Positions 43,200 to 51,941 of a DNA stretch of 64,000 nt are shown here, one piece after another. The translations under genes and the position numbers were made by a program. The notes beneath the pieces are model-generated. The model was given only the letters and a program-made list of their open reading frames with translations. It ran no database searches and was not told the DNA's origin. Location of the stretch: NCBI RefSeq assembly GCF_001295265.1, contig NZ_LJOD01000004.1, positions 1-64,000 of the forward strand. The letters are read 5' to 3'. This stretch comes from Chryseobacterium indologenes (lineage in GTDB: Bacteria > Bacteroidota > Bacteroidia > Flavobacteriales > Weeksellaceae). Within the stretch, counting starts at the first letter, position 1; every line of letters begins with the position of its first letter.

Positions 43200-44174
43200 T
43201 TAAATTTCAATGATGGTGGCTCCCCATGAATAACCCACTCCAAAACCGGCTATCAGGACTCTGTCTCCTTCTTTCAGCGTTCCTTTATCCATCATATCTT
43301 TCAGGGCAATCGGAATGGTAGCCGACACTGTATTCCCTGTATTTTCCATGTTAATATAGAACTTTTCTGCCGGTATTTTTGTTTTTTTCCTTAAATAATT
43401 CAGCATAAAAGAATTGGCCTGATGAAAAACAAAATGATCAATATCATCCATCGTCAGACCATTTGTTTCCAATGTTTCTTTTACCAGTCCCGGAATATTT
43501 TCAATGGTAAAATTAAAGATCTCCGGGCCGTTCATATAGAGATTTTCAGGATCAAACTCATTTTCAGGATTCAGCTTAAAATCTGCTTTGAAAGCTCCTT
43601 TTTTTACGATAAGATTTTCAGCGCCGCTTCCGTCTGTACCCAGGCAGAATTTGTAATCTTTGGCACCAGCATCCTTTTCGATGATGATTGATGCTGAGGC
43701 ATCTCCGAATATACTGCGATTAGCCTTATCCTTAGGATTGATATGTTTGGTATAGGTTTCCGCGGTGACCAATAGAATACGCTCTGCAATTCCTGCAGCT
43801 ATTAATCCTTTAGCAAAAGCCATTCCATAGACAAACCCGGAACATCCGAGATTGAAATCCATCGCTCCGATATTTTTTCTGAGGCCAAGCCTGTCCTGAA
43901 GAAGGCATGCTGTAGTGGGAAGGAAATAATCCGGACTTTGGGTACAGAAAAGGATAAAGTCTACCTTGTTTCTGTCATAGCTCTCAAAAAGCTTTTCGGA
44001 AGATTTTACGGCAAGCTCTAAAACGGTTTCATTATCCGAGGAAATGTGGCGCTGCCTGATGCCTACTTTTTCATGAATCCTTTCAGAACTCCATTCAGGG
44101 AACTCTTTTTCCAAATCTTCGTTGGTGAGAACCAGCTCCGGCAAGTAATATTCTATTTTGGAAACTTTTATCAT
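43200..44174 (-). CDS. 3-oxoacyl-ACP synthase III (FabH-like) B
   Basis: 324 aa from ATG 44174 (MIKVSKIEYYLPELVLTNED); the upstream ATG at 44234 is excluded because the promoter element (44198-44205) lies inside that extension. Catalytic residues are Cys111 in NLGCSGFVYG, His in FVFHQANSFML and Asn in ENTGNTVSATIP, with [10 protein letters not shown] at the C terminus. It is a paralogue of the enzyme at 10914-11882. As first gene of a KAS III-ACP-SDR operon, it probably builds a short 3-oxoacyl chain for glycan decoration; housekeeping FabH seems unlikely. Confidence 0.88.
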   Translation of the reverse strand: MIKVSKIEYYLPELVLTNEDLEKEFPEWSSERIHEKVGIRQRHISSDNETVLELAVKSSEKLFESYDRNKVDFILFCTQSPDYFLPTTACLLQDRLGLRKNIGAMDFNLGCSGFVYGMAFAKGLIAAGIAERILLVTAETYTKHINPKDKANRSIFGDASASIIIEKDAGAKDYKFCLGTDGSGAENLIVKKGAFKADFKLNPENEFDPENLYMNGPEIFNFTIENIPGLVKETLETNGLTMDDIDHFVFHQANSFMLNYLRKKTKIPAEKFYINMENTGNTVSATIPIALKDMMDKGTLKEGDRVLIAGFGVGYSWGATIIEI

Positions 44175-44189
44175 ATTAAATAAATTCTT

Positions 44190-44205
44190 TTTCTTTGCAA
44201 AAGTA
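44190..44205. promoter_or_regulatory. Back-to-back divergent -7 elements
   Basis: On the minus strand TACTTTTG (44198-44205) is a full TAnnTTTG match, 23 bases before ATG 44174. On the plus strand TTTCTTTG (44190-44197) is a 6 of 8 match, 26 bases before ATG 44224. The two abut at one point, so RNA polymerase can probably serve only one side at a time. Confidence 0.55.
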
Positions 44206-44223
44206 AAAAACAAATTTACAATA

Positions 44224-44793
44224 ATGATCCTCATATTCAGAATAGTATTAAAAATACATTCCGCCTACCATGCATTTCTTAACAAGGCCAGCCTTGAAGT
44301 GGCTAAGTTTCGTGGTATGAAGGTTGGAAAAAGCTTCAATATGCCGGACAAAATTTATTTTGGAACCGAGCCCTATCTTATTGAAATCGGAGATCATGTG
44401 AATATTGCCGCTAATGTAAGATTTGTAAATCATGGAGGAACTACAACCCTTCTGAGAAGACTCCCGGGTTATGAAGATGCAAGAATTTTCGGGAGGATAA
44501 AAATCGGAAATAATTGTACCATTGGCCTCAACTGTGTAATCATGCAGGATGTACAGATAGGAAACAATTGTATTTTGGGTGCCAATTCTGTTTTATCACA
44601 ATCTATGCCAGACAATACCGTATTTATTGGTAATCCGGCACAATTTCTCTGCACGATAGAAGATTACGGGGATATTGTTTTAAAGAACAACCCTGAATAT
44701 CCGCGGGAATTGGAAAAAGACAGGAAAAAGCTGGATGAATATATCAAGGCCAATCTTCCTTATAAATTTAAAAAGGCAAGAAGAATTAAATAG
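44224..44793 (+). CDS. Hexapeptide-repeat acyltransferase
   Basis: 189 aa from ATG 44224; upstream in-frame ATG 44158 lies beyond the divergent promoter. Beta-helix repeats: YLIEIGDHVNIAANVRFVNH (active-site His expected at NHGG), RIKIGNNCTIGLNCVIMQDV, QIGNNCILGANSVL, FIGNPAQFL. A charged C-terminal tail follows. It is divergently transcribed from the KAS III-ACP-SDR operon with only 49 bases between starts. That makes it the best candidate to transfer the acyl group made there, although plain acetyl transfer is possible. Confidence 0.82.
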   Translation: MILIFRIVLKIHSAYHAFLNKASLEVAKFRGMKVGKSFNMPDKIYFGTEPYLIEIGDHVNIAANVRFVNHGGTTTLLRRLPGYEDARIFGRIKIGNNCTIGLNCVIMQDVQIGNNCILGANSVLSQSMPDNTVFIGNPAQFLCTIEDYGDIVLKNNPEYPRELEKDRKKLDEYIKANLPYKFKKARRIK

Positions 44794-44854
44794 CCTATAG
44801 AGGCAGGTCTCAAAAGACTACAGTTCCCCCAATCCTCTGCTAAGTTCTTTTTTG

Positions 44855-44880
44855 TACTTTTGCAACAGTCACACTGTGAC
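44855..44880 (+). promoter_or_regulatory. -7 element followed by a short palindrome
   Basis: TACTTTTG (44855-44862) is a full TAnnTTTG match, 32 bases before ATG 44895. Just downstream lies the inverted repeat GTCAC-ACT-GTGAC (44868-44880), at or just after the predicted transcription start. It could be an operator or a small 5' hairpin; chance is possible. Confidence 0.55.
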
Positions 44881-44894
44881 GAATTAAAAACCAA

Positions 44895-46025
44895 ATGAAA
44901 AAAAAAATACTATTTGTCTACTATCAGAATATCAAAATTGGTGGAGTAGCTAAAGTTCTTGCTAATCTTACTTCAGAACTGGCAGATGAGGATTACGATA
45001 TCGAGATTCTTTTTCTTATGGCTCCCCGTCCTGATTTTTACAGAATCCACCCCAACATCAAAAAACACTATATCAATTCTTTTGCAGACCCATATTCAAG
45101 GTTTGCCACACATATCAATAAAAAATACAGCTCTTTTCCCAAGATCTACACCTTATACTCCTATCTCTATGACTGGGGCTCCTACAGGGTACTCAGAAAG
45201 TGGATCAGGGAAAACCACCACCGTTATGAAACCATTGTAACATGCTGGTATAAGCTGGCTACCATGCTTTCTTTTGAAAAGGAAATCAGCAGGAAGACCA
45301 TTGCATGGGAACATTCGTCTTTCCGTATAGGAGGGTTAATTTATGATAAAATATTAAGAAGAAATTACAGGAAACTAAAGTCTATAGTATCTATCAATAA
45401 ACCGTCTGTACAATATTATCAACAGTTCAACAAGACTTTTTTTATTCCCAATCTTTCAGATGGACTCTATGAAGAATTAGAATTTACGGTTCCCGAAAAA
45501 AAAGAAAACCTCATTAGCTTTGCAGGAAGACTGGATAAAACTAAAAATGCCATAGAACTAGTTAAAATATTTCATGAGACTCCGAAACCTTCCGGCTGGA
45601 AACTACAAATTATCGGAAACGGACCGGAAAAAGACAATATATCACAATATATTAAAAGTAACCGGCTTGAAGACCAGGTCTTTCTTCTTGGAGGAAAATC
45701 TTCTGAAGAAGTGGCTGAATTGCTTCAAAAATCAAAGATTTTTATCTTCACGTCTTTAAGTGAGGCGTTCGGGCTTGTTCTTGTGGAAGCTATGTTCTGC
45801 AGCAATGCGATCATTTCTTATGACTGCGAATTCGGACCGGCAGATATCATCAATGAAAAAAATGGCTTTTTAATTCCTTTGCATGACAGGAAGATGTTTG
45901 CGGAAAAACTTGGACATCTTATTCAGGATCATGAATTCCTGACAAACCTTATGAAATCTTCTTTCGAAGAATCAAAAAAATGGAGAAAGGAAAAAATAAT
46001 ACAGCAGTGGAAAGAGATACTTTAG
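44895..46025 (+). CDS. GT4-family glycosyltransferase
   Basis: 376 aa GT-B enzyme. NIKIGGVAKVLANLTSELAD is the N-terminal loop, ISFAGRLDKTKNAIELVKIF begins the second domain and SLSEAFGLVLVEAMFCSNAI is the E-x7-E motif that binds the nucleotide sugar. IGNGPEKDNI and VFLLGGKSSEEVAELL are further GT4 landmarks. It starts a new + strand unit with its own promoter. It overlaps the next gene by 46 bases. Confidence 0.9.
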   Translation: MKKKILFVYYQNIKIGGVAKVLANLTSELADEDYDIEILFLMAPRPDFYRIHPNIKKHYINSFADPYSRFATHINKKYSSFPKIYTLYSYLYDWGSYRVLRKWIRENHHRYETIVTCWYKLATMLSFEKEISRKTIAWEHSSFRIGGLIYDKILRRNYRKLKSIVSINKPSVQYYQQFNKTFFIPNLSDGLYEELEFTVPEKKENLISFAGRLDKTKNAIELVKIFHETPKPSGWKLQIIGNGPEKDNISQYIKSNRLEDQVFLLGGKSSEEVAELLQKSKIFIFTSLSEAFGLVLVEAMFCSNAIISYDCEFGPADIINEKNGFLIPLHDRKMFAEKLGHLIQDHEFLTNLMKSSFEESKKWRKEKIIQQWKEIL

Positions 46026-46984
46026 ACGACGGAATCCATATATCTGTTATTATTCCTGTATATAATTCAGCGGCTTCCCTTCAGAAATGTGTTAACTCTG
46101 TTCTCAACCAGACTTTCTCCAATTTTGAACTCCTTTTAATCAACGACGGATCTTCCGATCATTCTCTGGAGATGATGAATTCCTTTGCTGAAAAAGACAG
46201 AAGAGTTAAAGTAATTGATAAAATTAAGAACAGCGGAGTAAGCGATACCAGAAATACAGGTATTTCCCATGCAAAAGGAAGAAACATCTGCTTCATTGAT
46301 TCTGATGACTGGATAGAAAACAATTATCTTCAGATTTTCGTAGAACAATATGAATCGCCCGCTGTACTTCTGATTCAGAATATTATCCGGGGGCAGCCGA
46401 GGGATCTGCTATGCAAGACGTATAAGATGCAGACCGACTTTACGGAGCTGTTGGTCAGAAACAATCTCCTTTATTTTGGAGGGCCATGTGCTAAATTTTT
46501 TGAAAGAGAAATTATTGTAAAGCACAACCTGAGCTTTAACAAAGAGGTCAGCTACGGCGAAGATCTGATGTTTTTTATGGAGTACATCAAACATGTTCAT
46601 TTCATAAAAATTCTGGATGAAACTCTTTACCATTATGAATATACTGACGGGTCCCTGAGCAGGATAAAGCATTCTTTTGCCTCATTATTCATCCTCCATA
46701 CTGCGGTAAGGGATTTTATTGCATTTCAGAAACGGAAAGATAAAGCGGCTAAAAAATATCTTTACCAGTTTGACTGGGATTTTGTTGAATCTTCTATAGA
46801 TCAGGGAATTATCGGAAGAGATTTAAAAAAGGAAGAATCAGACCTTTATCTTGATAAAATCAGGAAATCTATAGGTACAGATCATTTTTTATACACCGGC
46901 TATTACCGAAAAGTTTTATTTTTGCTTCTTAAGACCAGGCAATTCCGTTTATTGCTGAAACTTAAAAGATTTTTAAACACATAA
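45980..46984 (+). CDS. GT2-family glycosyltransferase
   Basis: 334 aa GT-A enzyme. IHISVIIPVYNSAASLQKCV begins about 20 residues in, followed by LLINDGSSDHSLEMMN and NICFIDSDDWIENNY (DXD). YGEDLMFFMEYI holds the expected catalytic base. The ATG at 45980 overlaps the previous gene by 46 bases; a GTG at 46007 is the other reasonable start, so the first nine residues are uncertain. It is the EpsJ/WcaA-like type; specificity unknown. Confidence 0.87.
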   Translation: MEKGKNNTAVERDTLDDGIHISVIIPVYNSAASLQKCVNSVLNQTFSNFELLLINDGSSDHSLEMMNSFAEKDRRVKVIDKIKNSGVSDTRNTGISHAKGRNICFIDSDDWIENNYLQIFVEQYESPAVLLIQNIIRGQPRDLLCKTYKMQTDFTELLVRNNLLYFGGPCAKFFEREIIVKHNLSFNKEVSYGEDLMFFMEYIKHVHFIKILDETLYHYEYTDGSLSRIKHSFASLFILHTAVRDFIAFQKRKDKAAKKYLYQFDWDFVESSIDQGIIGRDLKKEESDLYLDKIRKSIGTDHFLYTGYYRKVLFLLLKTRQFRLLLKLKRFLNT

Positions 46985-46994
46985 TTTTATTGCT

Positions 46995-48143
46995 TTGAAG
47001 AAAAAAATATTGATTAGAATTGGTTCCTTGCGTCATGGCGGTGCAGAAAAAGCACTCATTAATTTTCTGAAAAACATCCCTTCAGATAAATATGAAATTG
47101 ACCTTCTGATCAATTTATACTCAGGACAGTACATTAAAGATGTTCCGGCATGGATCAATCTGCATTACCTCATCAAAGGGGAAATGATTACCACCAACAG
47201 ACCACACGAAATTCCGGTGAAGGCTTTCCGCGTTCTTTATCAGAAAATGTTCCTGTTGTTTCCGGCTCTTCTCTACAGGCTTATTCTGAAAAATAAGAAA
47301 TACGATGTAGAGATTGGTGCTATTCACGGAATGTATAAAGAGATACTGTCCAGTCCTTTAAAAGATTCAAAAAAAATCATCTGGATTCAAAACGATATTT
47401 TTAGTTTAAAAGAATTTACTCCTAATGTGATCCGGGAGTTTTTCAGGTTTGATAAAATACTTGTCATTTCAAATAAACTGGAAGAGGGAATGCTGCAACA
47501 TGCCCAGAATGAAAGGGAGAAGAAATCTATTATAAAAATTTACAATCCCATTGACAGAAATGATACCTTACAGAAAGCCCACATGCCTGTTGATGATATG
47601 CCTTTTACAGACAGCAGTGATCCTGTATTTGTTTCCGTAGGAACGGTATATCCGCAAAAAGGATATGACAGGCTTCTTCAGGTTCACAAAAAATTACTGG
47701 ATGAAGGACTGAAACACAACCTCCTGATTATTGGTGACGGCTACGACCTTGAAAATATCCAGGCCCAGCTGAATGCACTGAATTTACAGAAAACAGCCAA
47801 AATGCTGGGATACAGAAGCAACCCCTACCCTTATATGGAACATTCTGATTTTTATATAATGTCTTCCAGGCATGAAGGGTACCCTACTATTATTGCCGAA
47901 GCCCTAATCTTAAAGAAACCTATTTCTGCAACGGATATTTCCGGAATAAAAGATCTTCTGCAGGACGGAAAGCTAGGGATCATTACCCAAAACTCTGAGG
48001 AAGGAATTTACGAGGGAATGAAAAAATTTCTTACGGACAAGGAGCTTGCTGAACATTATAAAAAAGAAATCAGTACTACAGAACTTCCTTTTGTACTGGA
48101 AAAATCGGTACAGCATATTCAGGAAATCATAGATAACGTATAA
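46995..48143 (+). CDS. GT4-family glycosyltransferase
   Basis: 382 aa GT-B enzyme, apparently starting at TTG 46995; no ATG is available nearby and the N terminus KKKILIRIGSLRHGGAEKAL is needed for the fold. VSVGTVYPQKGYDRLLQVHK begins the second domain and SRHEGYPTIIAEALILKKPI is the nucleotide-sugar motif. It is a paralogue of the GT4 at 41018-42178. It lies 10 bases after the GT2 gene and 11 bases before a serine acetyltransferase-like gene. Confidence 0.87.
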   Translation: MKKKILIRIGSLRHGGAEKALINFLKNIPSDKYEIDLLINLYSGQYIKDVPAWINLHYLIKGEMITTNRPHEIPVKAFRVLYQKMFLLFPALLYRLILKNKKYDVEIGAIHGMYKEILSSPLKDSKKIIWIQNDIFSLKEFTPNVIREFFRFDKILVISNKLEEGMLQHAQNEREKKSIIKIYNPIDRNDTLQKAHMPVDDMPFTDSSDPVFVSVGTVYPQKGYDRLLQVHKKLLDEGLKHNLLIIGDGYDLENIQAQLNALNLQKTAKMLGYRSNPYPYMEHSDFYIMSSRHEGYPTIIAEALILKKPISATDISGIKDLLQDGKLGIITQNSEEGIYEGMKKFLTDKELAEHYKKEISTTELPFVLEKSVQHIQEIIDNV

Positions 48144-48154
48144 AAACAACTGCT

Positions 48155-48709
48155 ATGGCTGAGCATTCTATTATTCAAAAAGATTTTTACCGGGAAAGCG
48201 GACAATGGCTGTCCCGTTTTCAGATCTGGAAAAAATGCATCAACCCGAATCTTCATTTTATTTATATCCTGAGAAAAGCCCAGCAGCACAGAAAAAATTC
48301 TGTTTCAAGAATTTTCTGGAGGCTTATTTTAAGGCACTATCAAATCAAATACGGATTCCAGATTTACCCTGAAACACAGATCGGGGAAGGCTTTTATCTC
48401 GGCCACTGGGGAAGCCTGGTGATTAATCCAAAAGCAAAGATCGGGATCAACTGTAATATTGCACAGGGCGTAACCATCGGACAGCAGAACCGGGGAAAAA
48501 ATGCAGGCTTTCCCATTATAGGCAACGAAGTATGGATAGGTGCCAATGCTGTTATTGTAGGAGGTATAACAATAGGAAACAACGTCCTGATTGCCCCGAA
48601 TTCTTATGTAAATTTTGATGTTCCTCCCCACTCTGTTGTAATGGGAAATCCAGGTGTAATCTACCCTAATGAAAATGCAACAGAGGGCTACATCAATCAT
48701 AAAATATAA
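48155..48709 (+). CDS. Serine acetyltransferase-like hexapeptide transferase (WcaB/CysE type)
   Basis: 184 aa. It has an N-terminal helical part and then beta-helix repeats: IYPETQIGEGFYLGHWGSLV (active-site His-Trp-Gly), NPKAKIGINCNIAQGVTIGQ, NEVWIGANAVIVGGITIGNN and VLIAPNSYVNFDVPPHSVVMGNPG. This is the CysE-like subgroup found in colanic-acid and capsule clusters, probably O-acetylating the repeat unit. It is the last gene of the polysaccharide locus. True CysE is larger at its N terminus (about 270 aa), so cysteine synthesis is unlikely. Confidence 0.85.
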   Translation: MAEHSIIQKDFYRESGQWLSRFQIWKKCINPNLHFIYILRKAQQHRKNSVSRIFWRLILRHYQIKYGFQIYPETQIGEGFYLGHWGSLVINPKAKIGINCNIAQGVTIGQQNRGKNAGFPIIGNEVWIGANAVIVGGITIGNNVLIAPNSYVNFDVPPHSVVMGNPGVIYPNENATEGYINHKI

Positions 48710-49079
48710 AACTTTATTTTTTTCATAGTTTCCAATCATAAAACTGTTGTTTATTAAAATGGAGTCGTCAGACTGAGGTCGTTTTTTTATGCAGAATTAA
48801 AAATATTTTAATATCTAATTTCAATTTTATAATTAATAGTTCGTAATTTTATCATTATTTTTTGAGTTTGGATTATTGCTGTTTCAGAAAAATTACTCTG
48901 AAAATGGCTATTAATGATCTTTTTAAATATGATTTTAAGCATATTTTAATATTAAACTTTGTTAAAAGTATCTGCCTTTACGGCAAAAATTATATTTTTG
49001 CATGATTATTGATTTAGTCTATTGAATTTGAAAATAATTTAAACGAAATAAATAATTATAAACCTTAAACATTTAAATT
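48710..49079 (+). other. Intergenic boundary between the glycan locus and can
   Basis: About 370 AT-rich bases without a gene. A T-run at 48782-48788 follows an imperfect repeat (AGTC-GTCA-GACT), a weak terminator candidate for the glycan locus. TATTTTTG at 48993-49000 is a full -7 match for can, 79 bases before its ATG; a -33 TTG at the right distance is not evident. Confidence 0.5.
48993..49000 (+). promoter_or_regulatory. -7 promoter element for carbonic anhydrase
   Basis: TATTTTTG is a full TAnnTTTG match upstream of can, giving a leader of roughly 75 bases. Confidence 0.55.
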
Positions 49080-49748
49080 ATGTCACAATCGTACGAAGTT
49101 ATTTTCGAAAACAACAAGAAGTGGGTAGAGTCTAAAATTGCAGAAGACCCGAATTTCTTTCATGAACTGGCTAAAACTCAGACACCTGATTATCTGTACA
49201 TCGGATGTTCAGACAGCAGAGCAACAGCTGAAGAAATCATGGGAGCAAAACCGGGAGAAGTTTTTGTCCACAGAAACATTGCCAATGTTGTTAATACTTT
49301 AGACATGAGTTCCACAGCGGTTATTCAATACGCGGTAGAACATCTTAAAGTAAAACACATTGTAGTATGCGGACATTACAACTGTGGTGGTGTAAAAGCA
49401 GCGATGACTCCTCAGGACTTAGGATTATTAAATCCATGGCTGAGAAACATCAGAGACGTTTACAGATTGCACCAAACTGAATTAGACGCTATCGAAGACG
49501 AAGGAAAACGTTATGACAGACTTGTGGAACTTAATGTTCAGGAGCAGTGTATTAACGTGATCAAAATGGCCTGCGTACAGGAAAGATACATTTTAGAAGA
49601 GTATCCTATCGTACATGGCTGGGTGTTTGACCTTAGAACAGGTAAGATCATTGATCTTGAGATTGATTTTGAGAAAACCTTAAAGGATATCCAAAAGATC
49701 TACAACCTTACAAGTTCTGACTGGGTAATGAGCAGAAAAATCAAATAA
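49080..49748 (+). CDS. can: Beta-class carbonic anhydrase
   Basis: 222 aa zinc enzyme interconverting CO2 and bicarbonate. Zinc ligands are Cys43 in IGCSDSRA, His99 and Cys102 in CGHYNCGGV; Asp45 and Arg47 form the catalytic dyad. FVHRNIANVV is also conserved. Length and spacing match E. coli Can. It is followed on the same strand by a small secreted protein and a SulP transporter with a STAS domain, a combination that suggests coupling of bicarbonate formation and transport. Confidence 0.96.
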   Translation: MSQSYEVIFENNKKWVESKIAEDPNFFHELAKTQTPDYLYIGCSDSRATAEEIMGAKPGEVFVHRNIANVVNTLDMSSTAVIQYAVEHLKVKHIVVCGHYNCGGVKAAMTPQDLGLLNPWLRNIRDVYRLHQTELDAIEDEGKRYDRLVELNVQEQCINVIKMACVQERYILEEYPIVHGWVFDLRTGKIIDLEIDFEKTLKDIQKIYNLTSSDWVMSRKIK

Positions 49749-49773
49749 TTTTTCTGACAAAAAGAGGGTAAAA

Positions 49774-50073
49774 ATGAAATTCTGGAGTATTATTATTTTG
49801 ATGTTCTTCCTTAACTTTACAGCGCTGCCGGGCATTGCTGCGGTTGCCGGCTGGGAGCTGGTAAGAACCAATGTAGTAATTAACGAAGAAGAGCCTCACT
49901 CTCACCCGTCATCTTTTATTGTTTACGAAAAGACCCTTCCGAAAACTTTAGATGTATTCGATTATCTGAAGTTCTCCGAACCTGATCTTCAGGGCGTGTC
50001 TTTTGTGCTGGTAGATGATTCCTTTCATCTGTCGCCATTACTCACTATATTTTCTCCGCCTCCGGAAGCTTAA
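49774..50073 (+). CDS. Small exported protein between can and SulP
   Basis: 99 aa. An N-terminal hydrophobic segment (KFWSIIILMFFLNFTALPGI) is a signal peptide or anchor. The remainder contains EEEPHSHPSSF, a possible metal-binding His pair, and a proline-rich end. It lies 25 bases after can and 145 bases before the SulP start. I do not recognise the family. Its conserved-looking position suggests a periplasmic accessory of the can/SulP unit, but nothing in the sequence proves it. Confidence 0.65.
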   Translation: MKFWSIIILMFFLNFTALPGIAAVAGWELVRTNVVINEEEPHSHPSSFIVYEKTLPKTLDVFDYLKFSEPDLQGVSFVLVDDSFHLSPLLTIFSPPPEA

Positions 50074-50218
50074 TTTTTAAGTATAGTTAGATTTATTTAA
50101 TAGGTATTCATATCAGATCCTGGTATTGAATCCGTGTGCTTTAAAATTAAATTTCCAATCTTTTATAATTGATTATCAAAGGATAGATCAATCGGTTATA
50201 GTATTTTTCAAAAACATC

Positions 50219-51811
50219 ATGAAAAAAACATCATTATTAGGAGGAATCAAGGAGAATTTCCCTTCAGGACTCGTTGTATTCTTAGTAGCGTTACCTTTAT
50301 GTTTAGGAATCGCTTTAGCATCGGGGGCACCGCCATTATCGGGAATTATTGCCGGTATTGTAGGAGGTATTGTTGTAGGATTCATCAGCAATTCAAATAT
50401 TTCAGTATCCGGACCGGCTGCCGGACTTACTGCCATTATTTTAACAGCCATTACAGATCTCGGCGCTTTTGAGCTTTTCTTATGTGCCGGAATTATCGCA
50501 GGGCTAATCCAGCTGGTACTAGGATTTGTCAGAGCAGGAAGTATTTCCAACTACTTCCCGAACAATGTTATTGAAGGCATGCTTGCCGCTATCGGAATCA
50601 TTATTATTTTGAAACAGATTCCTCATGCAATGGGATTTGATAAAGATTACGAAGGCAATCAGTCTCTTTTTGACAATGGGATTAATTTCAATTATTTCTC
50701 AGAACTTTTCGGAGCCGTTCATGCCGGAGCTATTATTGTAACCCTGGTTTCGGTAGCTATTCTTATTCTGTGGGATAAAATTCCTGCCTTAAAAAGAATG
50801 AAAATGCTTCCGGGAGCACTGGTAGCGGTAGTCGCAGGAATTCTTATGAACGAAGCATTTAAGCTTTCCGGAAGTTCTTTGGCAATCAGCCCTCAGCATT
50901 TGGTTTCACTTCCGGTTCCGCAGTCTTTCGATGACTTTAAGAACCTTGTAACCATGCCCGATTTTACCGGATTCACTAATGTTAAAGTATGGATTGTAGG
51001 AGCAACTATTGCCATTGTAGCCTCTATTGAAACCCTTCTTTGTATTGAGGCATCCGACAGACTTGATAAGCAGAGAAGAATAACCGACACCAACCTTGAG
51101 CTTAAAGCGCAGGGCATTGGAAATCTTGTGAGCTCATTCATTGGAGGACTTCCTATGACTTCAGTAGTAGTAAGAAGTTCCGCCAACGCTAATGCAGGAG
51201 CAACCTCTAAACTGTCTGCCATGATTCATGGCGTACTGTTATTGGTTTGTGTACTTACCATTCCGTTCATCCTTAACCTGATACCGCTTGCAACGCTTGC
51301 TGCCGTACTTATTCTGGTAGGATACAAACTGGCAAAACCGGCTACTTTCAAACACTTCTGGCATCTTGGAAAATTCCAGTTCATCCCCTTTGTTGCAACT
51401 GTAGTAGCTGTAGTAGCTACAGATCTTCTGAAAGGTGTGGGTATTGGTTTGGCTATCTCCGTTTTCTATATCCTTCAGGGAAATATGAAACGTGCTTATT
51501 ATCTAAGCAGAGAAAAACTAAATAATGCAGACGGAATTACTATAAAACTTGCGGAAGAAGTATCTTTCTTAAATAAGGCTGCCATTAAAAAAACTTTAAA
51601 AAATATCAAGCCCAATTCTGCCGTGACCATTGATGCAAGAGGAACTTCATATATTGCCACAGATGTATTAGAAATGATTCAGGATTTCGCTAATATCCGG
51701 GCAAAAGAAGAAGACATTGATGTGGAACTTTTAGGCTTCAAAACTTCATATGCAGATTATGAAAGAGATGAGGATTCTCACATCCTGATTACGCACAGAA
51801 GGGCCATGTAA
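50219..51811 (+). CDS. SulP-family inorganic anion transporter
   Basis: 530 aa from ATG 50219 (MKKTSLLGGIKENFPSGL); an open TTG-led extension to 50126 is not protein-like. About eleven to fourteen membrane segments are present. They include the family signature ALPLCLGIALASGAPPLSGI followed by GPAAGLTAII, and IEASDRLDKQRRITDTNLELKAQG. A cytoplasmic STAS domain follows near the C terminus (about 440-525). SulP proteins carry sulfate, bicarbonate or other anions; the linked carbonic anhydrase favours bicarbonate (BicA-like), by inference. Confidence 0.92.
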   Translation: MKKTSLLGGIKENFPSGLVVFLVALPLCLGIALASGAPPLSGIIAGIVGGIVVGFISNSNISVSGPAAGLTAIILTAITDLGAFELFLCAGIIAGLIQLVLGFVRAGSISNYFPNNVIEGMLAAIGIIIILKQIPHAMGFDKDYEGNQSLFDNGINFNYFSELFGAVHAGAIIVTLVSVAILILWDKIPALKRMKMLPGALVAVVAGILMNEAFKLSGSSLAISPQHLVSLPVPQSFDDFKNLVTMPDFTGFTNVKVWIVGATIAIVASIETLLCIEASDRLDKQRRITDTNLELKAQGIGNLVSSFIGGLPMTSVVVRSSANANAGATSKLSAMIHGVLLLVCVLTIPFILNLIPLATLAAVLILVGYKLAKPATFKHFWHLGKFQFIPFVATVVAVVATDLLKGVGIGLAISVFYILQGNMKRAYYLSREKLNNADGITIKLAEEVSFLNKAAIKKTLKNIKPNSAVTIDARGTSYIATDVLEMIQDFANIRAKEEDIDVELLGFKTSYADYERDEDSHILITHRRAM

Positions 51812-51868
51812 AAGCAAGTAGTAGTTAGATATAAATTGATTGGAAATTAATTTTTAAAAGTACAACAG

Positions 51869-51898
51869 AAGACCATCGGAAATTCCGATGGTCTTTAT
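51869..51898 (+). terminator. Terminator between sulP and pth
   Basis: Perfect 11-bp stem (51869-51879 / 51885-51895) with loop AAATT and a short T-rich tail on the plus strand. It lies between the two convergent genes and may act in both directions. Confidence 0.88.
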
Positions 51899-51941
51899 TC
51901 TGATGTAGTATTGAAGAACTGGTAAAACCTGTAATATAATC

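Noticed and set aside
32085..44174. Mobile element explaining the inverted modules
   Set aside because: No transposase, integrase, terminal inverted repeats or target duplications were visible at the module ends; module exchange by recombination is the simpler view.
48755..48790. Strong terminator at the end of the glycan locus
   Set aside because: The T-run is clear but the only stem before it is about four base pairs, so it is described as a weak candidate within the intergenic entry.
50126..50218. TTG-led N-terminal extension of the SulP transporter
   Set aside because: SulP proteins start close to the KENFPSGL segment; the extension is not protein-like and ATG 50219 is well placed.
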